Assembly: GCA_002104945.1 (NCBI GenBank)
Contig: MCFH01000043.1
Coordinates: forward strand, 186,001-250,000
Length of the DNA: 64,000 nt
Source of the DNA: Piromyces finnis
Taxonomy: Eukaryota > Neocallimastigomycota > Neocallimastigomycetes > Neocallimastigales > Neocallimastigaceae
Direction: 5' to 3'
A program made the position numbers and the translations under genes. This document shows positions 46,403 to 60,100 of this stretch, piece after piece. Below the pieces are notes generated by a model, which saw only the letters and a program-made list of their open reading frames with translations, was not told where the DNA came from and made no database searches. How positions within the stretch are numbered: the first letter of the stretch is position 1; every line of letters starts with the position of its first letter.

Positions 46403-49400
46403 ATGTCTTTGGAAATTGAATCAGCGGAGTAAATTTTATAAATCTTTTTACTTTTTAAAATTTTATTCGATAAAATGTTCAAAAATATATATTTCAAAAG
46501 TAAATTCTTTTAAACAATTATTCATTTATCCACCAAAATCAATTACCAATAATTAAAACAATAAATAATTGAGTTCCTTTTTTTTAATTAATATAAATGA
46601 ACCTGATGGTTAACATTCATTTTTTGCATATGAAACATTTCAATAATTACATGAATCTTATTATATACAACAATTAGAATTAGAATTAGAATTAGAATTA
46701 AAATTAAAATTGAAATTGAAATTTCACAAATTATAAAAATTAAAACCAATTTTAATGATTTTGGATATATATTATTAGAGTTTTTTTTCCTGCTTTAATA
46801 CAATACATATTCAATGGAATTAAAATAAGAAAATTCAATTTCATAAATTTCATTTTTAATAAATTAATTTATAAATTTCATCTACAGAAATTCATTTACA
46901 TTGAAAATTCCAAAATTCATCAGTTCAATTAATTCTCATTTTCGTTTTTTTTTTTTTTTTTTTTTTTTCCACAATAATATCATATAGCAACAATATTTCG
47001 AACAGCAACAATAATACTTAAAAATGAAATTTTTACTGAAATCCATTATTAATTTTTCCCAATAATATTATAATGCATAAAAAAACTAATTAGAATTGTC
47101 AACTAAAATTTACTTATTTTTTATTCATTTAATATTATAATTCATTTAATAAAGTGTTATCCGTTTAATTGAACAATTTTTAAAAGAAAATAATCTTTTA
47201 AGAACTCTTCAAACATTACAGGTATATTGAGTACATAAGTAATTTAATTTTATTAGCTTGATAGTATGTATAATAGAAAGCTAATATTTGTTATAATTAT
47301 AAATATAGGAAGAATCTACCATTTCATTAAATACTGTAGATAGTGTAGAATCATTTACAATGGATATTGTTAATGGACATTGGGATACTGTACTCAAGAC
47401 AGTATCTGTATTAAAAATCCCACAAAAGAAAACTATTGACTTATATGAACAAGTAATTATTACCAAAATGAATATATATATATAAAAGGCTTTATAATTA
47501 TGCTCAATGAAATATTTAATATAAAAAAATTAATTTCAGTAAATAATTATTTTTTTTAAAAATTAAAATAATAATAATAATAATAATAATAATAATTGTA
47601 ATGTAATTTATACACAATTCTTTTCTTCAATTTAGATTGCTTTAGAATTAATGGAAATGAGAGAAATTAGTGCAGCTCGTTCTCTTTTAAGACAAACTGA
47701 TGCTATGCAACTTTTAAAAGAGCAACAGCCAGAAAGATATCTTCATTTAGAACATCTTTTATCTAGAACTTATTTTGATGAAAAAGAAGTAATAAAGAAA
47801 TATATATCATATTAGTTTCTTATTTAATAATGGAACTGTGAAACAAAAAAATTTTTTTTAACATTATTATTTTACCTTTTTTTTTTTTTTTTTGTTAATA
47901 TAAAAGGCATACCCACATGATATTACTAAAGAAAAAAGAAGACAAATTATTGCACAATGTAATCTATTTTATTATTAATATTAATATTAATATTATTTTA
48001 AATATAATAAATATACCATTAAGATTCTTTTGCATTTCATCAATATTTATTATTTAATTCTCATTAATTCAATGATGGAAAAATTATTTATCTATCATAT
48101 AAAAATTTCTCAATTTCCCATTATTAATATTTTATCAATTTAATGTTATATTATTTTAAATAATAGCATTAGCCAATGAAGTTACCGTAGTTGCTCCTTC
48201 TAGATTATTAGCTTTATTAGGACAATCTATTAAATGGCAACAACAACAAGGATTAATCACACCAGATACTGCCTTTGATTTATTTAGAGGAACTGCACCT
48301 GTCGCTCAATTAGAAGATGATAAGGAACCAGAAAATTGCTACAAAACCATCAATGTAAATATATATATATATATAATTCTTATTTTTTAAGAAAAATAAA
48401 AAAAAAGATTGACTTTTATATTGAGATATTAATTCTTATTTAAATTAAAATTAATTTTTTAATACATTGTAATACATTATATATTTAGTTCCATAGAAAG
48501 CAACATTTAGAAAGTGCAGTATTTTCACCAAATGGACAATATTTAGTTACTGGTAGTTATGATGGTTTTATTGAAATTTGGAATTATTTAACTGGTAAAA
48601 TTAGAAAAGATTTTAAATATCAAGCTGAAGTAAGTAAAAAAAAAAAAAAAGTTTTAATAGAAACGTTAAAATATTAATACTGACTTATTATTTTTTATTT
48701 AAGGATAATATGATGATGATGGATAGTGCTATTCTTTGTTTAGCTTTTAGTAGAGATAGTGAAATGTTAGTTTCTGGTTCAAAGGATGGTAAAATTAGGG
48801 TATGGAAGATTCAAACAGGTCAATGTATTCGTCGATTCTCAAATGCCCATAGTCAAGGGGTAACTTCAGTATGTTTTAACCGTGATAATACTCAAGTTTT
48901 AAGTAGTAGTTTTGATTTCTCTATAAGGTAATATATTTGACTCTTTTTTTATTTATTATTATTATTCATAAAAAGACTAAGCAATAAAAGTTAATACAAC
49001 AATACAGCATCATTATCATCATTAATAATTTATTACCAACATAAACATTGTCTATTTATCCTAAAAAAAAAAAAAAGAATTCACGGTTTAAAGTCAGGAA
49101 AAACCTTAAAGGAATTTAGAGGTCATACCTCCTTTGTCAATGATGTTGCTTATTCTATTGATGGTTCTCGTATTATTAGTGGAAGTAGTGATGGTACTGT
49201 TAAGGTAATAAGATAGTCATCCCTTTTTATATAACTCAAAAAAAAAAAAAAATACAAGTCACAAGAAATTTATTATTTAAAAATCTTAATTTAAATTCTA
49301 ATAAACTATTTTTTTTTATTTTTTTTTTTATTTTTTGTATTAAATTTTACATTTAATAGATTTGGGATGCCAAATCTACCGAGTGTTTATATACTATTGT

Positions 49401-50032
49401 TCTTCATGAGGGTGCTATTGTTAATACTGGTGTAAATGCTAAGACTATTAATAAAATTATCCCATTACCTAAGAATATGGATCAATTTATAGTTTGTAAC
49501 CAAAGTCAATATATATATATATTAACTTTAAGAGGACAGGTAAATTAAAAAAAATTTTTTTTAAAAAAAAAAAAGATAAAACTTGGAATAATAATAATAA
49601 TTATAATAATAAAAATTAACTCTTCTTCTATAATTTATATATATATTAAAAGTTGGTAAAAGCTATTAATTCAGGTAAAAATTGTGATTTCATTTCTTGT
49701 TCTTTATCACCAAAGAGTGAATTGCTTTATTGTGTCGGTGAAGACAATAGTCTCTATACTATTGATTTAACTTATAACCGTCTAAAGAATCAAAACCCAT
49801 TAAAGGTAAGAAGGAAGGAGAGATATATTTTATAACTTATATATGACAATTACAAAATTTATTCTACTTATATATTAATTTTATTAATGCAAATTAATTT
49901 TTATTATAATCCTTTATTAATACTTTATACAAATAGTTAACAGAATCTGAAATTATTGGTATTACTCATCATCCATATTCAAATATTATGGCATCCTATG
50001 ATGAAGAAGGTCATTTATCTCTATGGAAGTAA
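46403..50032 (+). CDS. SMU1: SMU1 family WD40 spliceosome protein
   Basis: Twelve exons: 46403..46428, 47155..47221, 47309..47452, 47636..47788, 47907..47958, 48167..48354, 48489..48629, 48704..48927, 49078..49204, 49360..49539, 49653..49805, 49937..50032. They give 516 residues, matching the roughly 513 of animal SMU1. All introns are GT-AG and the frame is continuous. The N terminus has a LisH motif ([16 protein letters not shown]) and a CTLH region ([15 protein letters not shown]), followed by [10 protein letters not shown] and [19 protein letters not shown]40 repeats begin near residue 211 ([48 protein letters not shown]) and run to the end (HLSLWK). SMU1 works with RED/IK in activating the spliceosomal B complex. 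Intron 1 is unusually long (726 nt). Confidence 0.93.
46672..46723. repeat. Hexanucleotide tandem repeat in SMU1 intron 1
   Basis: AATTAG-type units repeat about five times, then turn into AATTAA and AATTGA units, over about 50 bp inside the 726-nt first intron. Confidence 0.8.
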
Positions 50033-50557
50033 GCCTGAATCTACTGTAAAATTTGTCAAGAATATATATAGGGAAAAGAATTTAAATTTAAAAAAAAAAA
50101 AAAAACCTTTTTTTTTTTTATTTTATGTGCTAGTAATTTTTACAATAAATTATATTATTACAGTGATCAAATCAAATCTATTAATGTTATTTATAAAAAA
50201 AAAAAAAAACGATAATAAATATTTATAGTAATATAAAAAATCAATATAAAAATGATACCAAAATCTTTTTTTTTTTTTTTTAACTATTATTGTTTGCTTA
50301 TATAATTAATATATTTATTTTTTTTTTTATTTATTTATTTATTTAATTATAAAAATGTTTTTTTTTTTTTTTTTTTTTTTAATATTATATATAATTTAAA
50401 TATACATACAGACTATAGAATAAAGTAATATAAAAAGAAAAATCTATTTTATATATGAATTTTTAAATTAACATAATACTTCTTTCTATACTACTTATTA
50501 TCTTTTATATAGATATATAGTTTTTTATTATTATTATCATCTCTTTTAATATTCACT

Positions 50558-50603
<46 letters not shown>

Positions 50604-50711
50604 CATTTAATAAAATTATTAATTGATAAATAAAATAAAAAAAATATAAATCTTAACAGAAGGTTTATCGAATTATGCCTCTTTATTTCTTCATATTTTA
50701 TTAATTATGCC
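50033..50711. other. Intergenic region between convergent genes
   Basis: SMU1 and the CBS gene end toward each other across 679 bp. It contains a T run of 42 at 50559-50600 and others at 50359-50380 and 50266-50281. No gene seen. Confidence 0.65.
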
Positions 50712-53027
50712 TTATTCGAGTTTAGTCATTTCTTCAATATTTAAGGAGTTAACAATATCAGTCATAGATACAATACCAAATGGTTCATTTTCACTGTTAA
50801 CCATTACAAGTCTTCTAGTTTGATAATGCATTAATCTAATAAAAAAGAAAAAGTATAAATAAAAAATTTTTTTTTATTAAATATTTAAATATAAACAATA
50901 AATCTATATAACTATTATTTAATATTTATTTATTATATTACTTTTTAATCAATTGAATAATAGTATAGCTACTATTACAAGTACGTGGTTCTGGAATATC
51001 GTCAAGAGCAGCCTTTAAGAATGGCTATTATTTATATAAATTATTATATTAAAATAATATAAAAAATAAAATTTTTGTTATTTATATTTAGACTTTTTTT
51101 TTAAAAAAAAAAAAAAATAAACTGATATGCGCCATTCAACAATACTTACTAAAATTGGTTTAACAACTATAATTATATTAAATAATTTATAGATTATGGT
51201 TATTAATAATTAAATAAAAAAAAATTAATAATGAACATCATTTTATTTTATTTTTTTTTTATTTTTTTTTTTTTTAATGATATTCAACTTACTTTCTTTT
51301 AATGCTTCTGGGTTTAATCCTCTAATATTACCTGAAGTTAAAACTGAAATAATTGTATTATCATCATCTGTAATCTATTGTATTGCATGTTTATGTATAA
51401 ATAAAATAATAAGATCAAAATTATGAGTTTACATTAGTTACACTCATTTTCAATTAATAAATATTTAAAATGATTAATTATACTCATAGCCATTATTTAA
51501 ATAATTGTTTAAATTATTTAAAGCCTTGACAACTACTTACAGCAACACATTCAACCTTATTCTCTAACTATAATTTATTTTTATTAAAAAAATAATAATA
51601 ATAAAGAAACAGAGGATAATTCATTAATAATTTTATCAACTATATTAATTATATATTATGAATATATGAATATAATACAAATGATTTTCTTTTTTTTTCC
51701 TTATATCAAATAAGACTTACTAATAATTTAAAACCTTCAAGAGCAGTTTGTTTGTAGGACATTTTAACGAATTTTGGAAGTTCAATGTCCTTAAAATATT
51801 CTAATGGAACTCTACCTTCAACCTTGGCAATACGTTTCTTAATAACAATACCTGAACAATCTTTAGCTGTTTGATCGAGTAATTCGTCGTCAATTTTTTC
51901 AATATGATTGAATAAATAAGCAACTAAGTCATATTGATTAACAATTTCATATTTATTATCATCAATTTTAATTAAACAATAATGATTAAACTTTGATAAA
52001 ATTTGAATTAACTCTCTAATGGTAACTTCTTGAGAAATGATTTTTAATTCTAAATTGATATTTTTTAAAATGGTTTTTATTGGTTGCTAATATTTATACA
52101 ATAGTATAATATAATATAATAATAATGTTTAATGTTCATGTATAAAATAGTATTTTTTTATTATTGTAATTTTATAATAAAATTTATATATTTATTAATT
52201 TTGCCATTGATTATTACTTTAAAATATTCAATATTGTCAACAATTTTTTCGATATCACCTTCACCATTTTGGTATTTTTCCTCTACAACCTTTTTTTTAT
52301 TATTAGTATTATTTTTATTGTTGTTGTTGTTATTATTATTTCGTTTGTTTGTTTGTTTGTTTTTAGGGATAAAAGTTATATATTCGAAGAATAGTTAATA
52401 TATAAATTTTTGAAGCTCATATTTTCCATTTAAATTTTCATATATACCTTTAAAACATCAGCTGGAATTAAATCAAATCTATTATATTATATCCCATGGA
52501 TAAAATTTTATGAATAAAAGTTTATTATTATTATTTTATTTTATTTATTAGAATTGTATATTGGTAATAGTAATGTTTTTATCTTTAAAATTAATAATAG
52601 TTTTAGTAATTCTAAGACATACAAAGTAATGTATCCAGTATAGGTTTTATTTCCATTTTCTAAACGGTAAATTGGAAGACAACGTAAGTTGTATTCTAAA
52701 AATTTGTTATAAACTTCTTGAATTGAAATATTTTCCTTTATATTAATATAGGATTGAAATGGTTTAGTTACATGAAACAAATATATATTTAAAAGTTTAT
52801 TAAAAAAGAAAAGTTAAATAAAAAATATAACATTTATTTTAATTTGCATCTTTTTTAAATCTTATTTTATTGTATCTTTTTTTTAAAAAAAAAAAAAATT
52901 TTTTAATAAAATATATATATAAAATGAAACGCACTTCGCCATCTACAATAGAACCTTCTCCTCTTTCAGAAATTAAATCTTTGATAGTATGAGTAGTAAT
53001 GAATTCTTTAAATATTGGGAAAGCCAT
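50712..53027 (-). CDS. Protein with four CBS domains (two Bateman modules)
   Basis: Ten exons on the minus strand: 53027..52935, 52735..52623, 52478..52448, 52289..52218, 52086..51721, 51567..51541, 51374..51293, 51166..51150, 51024..50942, 50835..50712. They give 335 residues in one continuous frame. CBS-like units: about 13-73 (TIKDLI ... LRCLPIYR ... GYITLFDLI), 105-160 (TILKNINLEL ... QYDLVAYL), 190-250 (QTALEGFKLLLENKVECVAI ... VLTSGNI) and 275-330 (TRRLVMVNSENEPFGIVSMT). CBS pairs bind adenine nucleotides or related ligands and regulate partner proteins. Size and four-fold layout recall AMPK gamma/Snf4, but the sequence does not match that family well enough for me to name it. Three exons are only 31, 27 and 17 nt. 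The first donor, GTGCGT, is the least certain splice site. Confidence 0.82.
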
Positions 53028-54583
53028 ATTATTATTAAAAATACTAAAAAACTATTGTTATTATTGATAAGAAAATAACGGATATAATTTCAAATCTTTT
53101 TTATTATTATTAAAAATGAATAGTTATGAAAAAAAAAAAAAGAAATGTCAAAGTATTATAATTTTTATTCTATTTAATTATAATTTTTATATTATTGAGT
53201 TTTTTTTTTTGTTTGTCTTTGTCACACCAGAATTATTAAAGTTTATTATTCTTTTTTCCTAACAAATAATTATTTAGTAAATTAATATATTAATAATATA
53301 TGTTAATTGTATTGACTTTAATGTATATTAATATAATTTATATAATTTATATATAAATGATCAATGTATTTTAAATATAAAAGTTAAATCATTAATAACA
53401 ATAATTTATTAATTCTTTATAAAATATGTAAAAGTGTTGGATTTTTTAACTTTTATATTGAAAAGAATTGAGTAAAAAGAAAGCGTACATAGGATTTGAT
53501 CTTTCGTACGTCGATTTTATTATTTAACACTTTTTAAATGAACTTTTATATTTTATAAAGAAAATAAAAATACATCTTACTTTATTTTTCAAAACAAAAA
53601 AAAGTATGAAATGAATAGAATTTATACTTTATTTTTCAAAACAAAAAAAAGTATGAAATGAATAGAATTTATAAATATTTTTATTTGAATAAGTGATATA
53701 GATATTTTTATATTTTTAAACCAACATAATTATATTTTATCTATAATAATAAAAAAAAAAAAAAAAAAAAAAAGATATTCATAAATCGAAAGATTACTAA
53801 TAATATTAAAGGTTATTCTATGCATTTATATCTTATATATTTTCTAACATTTTTACAGAAAAATCTTTTCCTTAACCTCTTTCTTTTTTTTTTTTTTTTT
53901 TTTTTTAATAGTATTATAGTAGTAGAAGTAGTACAAATGTACAAATTATATTATAACATCACATTTGGTAGTTATTGTGTTAATATAAAAAGAAGAAAAA
54001 AAACTTTATTAATCTATTAAATAGGCTATACTTAATATCATTTGACTTTTTTCTTTTTGATTACTAAACCATTTTAAAAACAAAATATATATATATATAT
54101 ATATTTGTTGTTATTTAAGATTTAATTTATTTTATTTACTTTTCATCAAGAATATTCCAAAGTTATTACTGTTTTTCTTCTTCTTCTTCTTTTTATTGTA
54201 CTAACAATTTGAAATATTTTAATAATATTGATACTTTTATTTATTTATATTATATATATAATGAATTTTTAATGTTTTTTTTTTTTTTTTTAATATTAAT
54301 TATTATTATTATTAATTTATTTATTTACTTATTTATTTCATTAAATTATTTTTATTATTTTGAAAAGAAAATGAACGAAATTATAAAAGTGGAAACAAAA
54401 AAAAAAAAAAATACAAGTTAAAATATCTTACTGAAATAATCACTATATATATAACTATTATTGAAAAAATAAAAATTGATTTTTTTTTTTCTTTTTTTTT
54501 TTTTAAATAATGTTGATAAATAAAAATTAAAGTTATTTTACTTCTTAAATTATTATTCCCATTTAGGATGAATTAATAACTAC
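53028..54583. other. AT-rich intergenic region with a short tandem duplication
   Basis: About 1.55 kb between the CBS gene start and the LCB2 3' end. A 47-bp unit beginning ACTTTATTTTTC occurs twice in tandem (53579-53625, 53626-53672). It also holds an A run at 53750-53773, T runs, and a TA dinucleotide stretch at 54086-54103. No gene seen. Confidence 0.65.
53579..53672. repeat. 47-bp exact tandem duplication
   Basis: Both units carry AAAACAAAAAAAAGTATGAA and AATGAATAGAATTTAT without visible differences, implying a recent duplication. Confidence 0.9.
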
Positions 54584-57108
54584 TTAATATTTACGACTAC
54601 TAATTTTTAACTTTAATAAATCACCAATTTCAGATATTCTTTTCACTATTTCTTCCATATCTTCTCTTGAATGTGAAGCACTACAACAGAAACGAACTCT
54701 AGAAGAAAGAATTGGAGTAGCTGGATAACCAACAACAACAACACCGATTTTTCTTGCAAGAGCTTCTCTTGAAAAAGCACTAACTTTAGCTGGATTATAA
54801 AGTAATAGTGGAACAACTGGACTATCTGGATCACCATAAATAATGAATCCCATTTTCTTTAATTCTGAGGAGAGGTATCTTGAATTATCCATTAATTGTT
54901 TTATTCTCTTCTTACCATCACTAGTACCATCTTCACCCATAATTATTTTGAAACTTGTTATAATTTGTTGACATACTAATGGACTCATACCTTCAGCATA
55001 TGTATTTGAATGTGAATTAAGTCTAATCCAATCAATAATTTTCTAATGATTTTAAAATATTAATTGTTATAAAAAAAAAATTTAATAAACACTTTTCACT
55101 AATAAATATATAAATTTTAATACTCCAATAATACTTAATTTTTTTTTTTAAAATATACCTTTTTACCAGCAATATAACCACCAGCAGCACCAAAACTCTT
55201 CGTAAAAGTACCCATATGAATATCAACTAAATTTGGATCAACATTCCAGTAATCACATACACCACGACCATGCTTACCTAAAGCACCAATTGAGTGAGCT
55301 TCGTCAACATATAAATAGAACTATAGAATTGTATAAATGAATATATATATTATATATATATAATTATCATTAATAACAATGAATGATTCTTTTAAAAAAA
55401 AAAAAAAAAAAACTTTTTTTTTTATTATTATTATTTTTGCAAAACTTACCTTATATTTTTTCTTTAATTCAATTAATTTATCTAATTTAACAATATTTCC
55501 TTCCATAGAATAAAGACCTTCAACCATGACTAAAATCTTTTTCCATGGACGGTGAGTACGTGGTTGACCTTGAGAAATTGCTTCACGAAGAACACCTTCT
55601 AAATCTTTCATATCATTATGTTTAAAAACTCTAATCTTACTTCCAGAAATTCTTGCACCAAAAATAAGCGATGAATGATTTAATTGATCACTAATAATTA
55701 AAGAGCCCTATTTCATGATAAAAATTATATATAATCAAAAGAATAATGAATATAATGATGATGTTTCATTAGCTTTTATAGCTATTAACAATAATAGGAT
55801 CAGTAAAAAAAAAAAAAAATAATAATAATAATAATAATAATAGACTTCAAATAAATTAAAATAAATACTATCTATGCTGGTTTTGACTATCTTGACTTTA
55901 ATAAATTACCTTTTGAACTAAAGCTGGAATAGTAGTAGAATTAGTAGCGAAACCCATGTTGACAACCATAGCGTCTTCTTGATGAACAAAACGAGCAACA
56001 GTCTTTTCTAATTCCTTATGAATTTCATGAGTACCAGCAACAATCCTTGAACTGTCAGCAGTAATACCATTCTTTTTAATACAGGCCTTTACAGCTTCAG
56101 CACATGGACCTTTATTTTGTGCGAAACCTAAATAGTTGTAAGAAGAAAGATTTAAAACTTCGGTAGTCGTTCCAGTTAATCTTTTTAGAATAATAATAAA
56201 AAACGAAGGATCAGTTTATATAAATTATATATATGGATAATTCAACATTTAATTAAAAAAAAATTCAATATCTTTTTTATCTATTGTATTTATATATTTA
56301 CTGGAAAGTCTTGTTCTTATCATGACTGACTCTATCTAAAAGAGTTAAAGTTCTTCCTGGAACATTAGTAATTGGACGATTGAAAACATCACGAATACGT
56401 AAATATAATCTTCTTTGATAGAAATTCTTTTATATATATATAAAAAAAATGAATAGATGGTAGTTAAAAAAAATAAATAATGATTAATATATCATGATAT
56501 ATTATTTTTTTAATTATACTTTAATATTAATATCTTAAAATAGTTTGTTTTTTTTTTTTTTTTTTTTTGAAAAATTTATAATTTTAAATTATTAACATAC
56601 TTCAAAATCGGAATTTAATGGGGCGTATCCCTATTAGAATCAAGACGTTTATTATTAATATTGTTATAATATATTATTATTGTTAAGATTCTATCTTTTG
56701 CATTATTTTTTTATGAATACATTTTTTTTATTTATATATTTATTACATTTTGATGACGTAAATATGCGTATTCTCCAGATTTAAATATTTTTCCAAAGAA
56801 ATCACGAATATGTCCTTTTGTGAATAATAATAATAATAATAAATTATATGGCATTAGTATAAAAAAATTTTTCTTCTTGAAATCTTTGAAATAATATTCA
56901 TCACATATAAACAACTATCAAAAATATTTTTTTTATTTTATTTATTATCATGATAGTATATCCGAACATTTGTATTATTCTTACCAAAGATAATTAAAAT
57001 TAAATAAGATAAATATGTAGTAATAAGAACAACAAATGGGGCTTCTTCTGCTTTTGAATCGTTGGTATCTTCAATTGTAGCAGATTTTTGTGATTTATTT
57101 TTACTCAT
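54584..57108 (-). CDS. LCB2: Serine palmitoyltransferase subunit 2 (long-chain base synthase)
   Basis: Eight exons on the minus strand: 57108..56985, 56814..56747, 56630..56601, 56426..56302, 56180..55910, 55707..55450, 55320..55159, 55042..54584. They give 498 residues. A short N terminus leads into a membrane segment (about residues 25-42, [18 protein letters not shown]), then [33 protein letters not shown] and [17 protein letters not shown]. The PLP-enzyme core has [16 protein letters not shown] (Asp298, His301) and the catalytic lysine in [13 protein letters not shown] (Lys333). The end has [13 protein letters not shown] and [10 protein letters not shown]. In the ER membrane it condenses serine with palmitoyl-CoA, the first step of sphingolipid synthesis, together with LCB1. 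Human and yeast proteins are about 560 residues, so this N terminus is short. All splice junctions keep frame. Confidence 0.93.
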
Positions 57109-60100
57109 TTTGTGATTTTTGATATTTATAAATAGTTTTAAATAATGTTTATTTTATAATACTGTTTATTATTATTTTAAATAAAAATGGTGTTTTTTTC
57201 CTAAATTTTTTTCTTAAAAATATTTTTAAAGGCAAAAAAAACACTTTCAAAAATCTATATTTTGAAAAAAAATTATTTTTACGCGATTATTATAAGAAAA
57301 AATAAATTTATCAGCGTCTATTATTTATTTATTTCCTTTTGGAAAATTATTATAAATTTTTTTTTCTCTTTCAGTATTATAAATTTTCCAATATAAACTT
57401 TTTTATTTTTTATTGTTATTTTTCGTTTATTGGAAGTTAAATTATTAATGATAAAATTAATTATCACTTTATTTACATATATATATATTAAATATGTTGT
57501 TAGTGAGAAAGATAAAAGAATATAGACCTTTAAAAAGATGTATTTATATTTTTTTAATTATCAATATTATTAATTGTAATAGTAAATATTAGATAGTAGT
57601 TATTTCAATTAAAAAAAGAAATCAATATATAAAAATTAACATAAAAAAATAAATAATTAGTTAATTGGTAATAATATATTTAAAAAAAAAAAAAAAAACC
57701 TTTAACCTAATAACATAATTAACTTTTATATATATATAAAATTATATAAAATAGTTTTATATCTAATATATATTCAATGTTTATTATTAAACTCATGAAT
57801 TTTTTTTTTTTTTTTTTACTTTATTTTTTTCCTATATTACCATTTGTATTATTTTATGAGAAAACAAGTTTAATATACTTTTTTTTAAAAAATATATATA
57901 TATATTTCCTTATTATTATACATTTAATACATTTATTATGGTTCAACAATATTCTATAGTCATATTTCCCAACATATTATATTTTTTTATTTTACTAGAA
58001 TTATGGTTTGTTGCCATTCACTAAATTTTATATTTTTGAAATGTTATTTTTGAATTACTTTGTATATTATTATATAACTTTGTAATTTTTTTTTTTTTTT
58101 TTTTACAAATGTCAATTTTATGAAATGTTAAAAATGATAATTTAATTTATTATATTCACTTTCTTTATACCTTTTATTAATATTTAAATAAATAAAAAGT
58201 CTTCGTTCTTTTCTATTTATATCATATAATTTTAAATGGATTGATTTTATTTATATTTTAAATAAAATCGATAAATAAAATAAACGAATAAAGTTTTTTT
58301 AAAAAAAAAATATATTATAAAAAAAAATATTTTATAATTATTAATTATTTGATAATAAAAAAAATGATTATATTAATAATTTTATAATTATAATAAAAAA
58401 AAAGGGAATAAATAAAATTGATTTGATTTAATATAAAATTAGGATAATTTCATCAACTTTTTTTTTTTATTATTATTATTAATTATTAATTATAATAATA
58501 AAATCAAATTATTATGAATGATAATTAATTTTATTTTAAATTAATCATCTTAAGCTATAATAGTAGGATGATTAATTTTTTTTTAATTATTTTGTATGAG
58601 TTATATTAAAATATATTTATTTCATTTATGAATTGAATTAAATTTATTCTCTATAATAAAAAAATAGTTTTATTTAGTCATTATAAAATATAATAAAAAC
58701 AAAGGAATGATTATAGACATTTAATAAGAGTGGAAGGAAAAATTAAAAAAAAAAAAAGTAAAGAAAGCACAGAAAAAAAAGTAAATAAATCTTAAATTAA
58801 TTACCTTTCAAATTAACCTAATCCTTTTACTTTTTTCTGTTTTTATTTTTAAATTTACATACCAAATATTATTTATATATTATCAATGGATTTTATAATA
58901 TATTATTTATTATTGATTGATTTAAAACATCAAAATAATAAGTTATTAAAGATATTAAAAACATTTCCTCAAATATTAAATTTATATAGAATAATACATT
59001 AAAATATATTATTTTTATTTGTTAATTAATATAAATTATCTATAAAATCTGATACAAATTCATATATTACAATATACTATAATATAGTAGTAAATTCAAA
59101 ACAATAATGGTATGATTTTGATATGAAAAATAATTTTTTTATAATAATCAAAAAATACCTAAAAAAAGGGTAAAATAAAAACTGAAAGTGGTAAAAAAGT
59201 GCCAGAAATAATTGCGAAAAAGTGGATAGTAAAAAAAAAAAATGATTAACAATTTCTATTATAATAAAGGAATAAGTAAAAAAAAAAAAAAAAAAAAGAG
59301 TATTATAACTATATTGAAGAAAGAAAATAATAAAAATTAAAATAGTATAGATAATAAACATCATCATAAAAAAAAAAAGAATATTATTTTATTATTGAAT
59401 ATTTAGGTGATAATTTTTGCTTTCAATCAACAATTTTTTTTTCAACAAATGCGTATAATGAGGAAAAAAAATTCTATTTATAAATATATTTATATGTAAT
59501 ATTGCTTAGTAATATTATTTGATGACATATATAATATCATATCATCCATCCTACTACGGATAAACCACTATAAAATGAATTCTTCAGGATTATAAAAATT
59601 CTATTATAATAAAAAGTCATTTTATATGGAAGAAAAAGTTCAAATATTAAAAAATGTGATGATTTGTTAATTACTTTTTTTTATTATTATTATTATAATT
59701 CTAATGAATATAGAAATAAATGTATATAGTTTATGTTTCATGGTCATTTAAAAAAAAAAAAAAAAAGATTTTTTGTGTGTATGAGAATATGAAGGAATCA
59801 ATTACCAATATATTTATTTGATTTTTTGCCTTATTTTAATAGGTTGTAATTCCATAAGCTATACAAAATGTTCTAAAGGAGTTTTAATAGTAAATATTTT
59901 GATATTCTGAAAAAAATATTATATTGTTTGTAAACTATTTTATATATATATATTGTTAATAGCAAGTATCATTTATAAATGAAAAAAAAAAGTTAGTATC
60001 TATCATGACATATATAAAAAATATCCTCGTTACAATTATAGTATTTATCTCTTTATAAATTATAAATATATAAAGAAGTATTCCATAAAAAAAAATGATA

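Noticed and set aside
56732-56914. 60-codon minus frame overlapping LCB2 intron 1 and exon 2
   Set aside because: Only its last part (from GHIRDFFGK) is LCB2 coding sequence. The upstream part is intron read-through.
57777-57959. Short Phe/Ile-rich frames in 53-60 kb (also 53820-54020, 54209-54421, 59077-59367)
   Set aside because: They are made of poly(T)/poly(A) tracts and A/T codons, with no domain, signal or splice logic.
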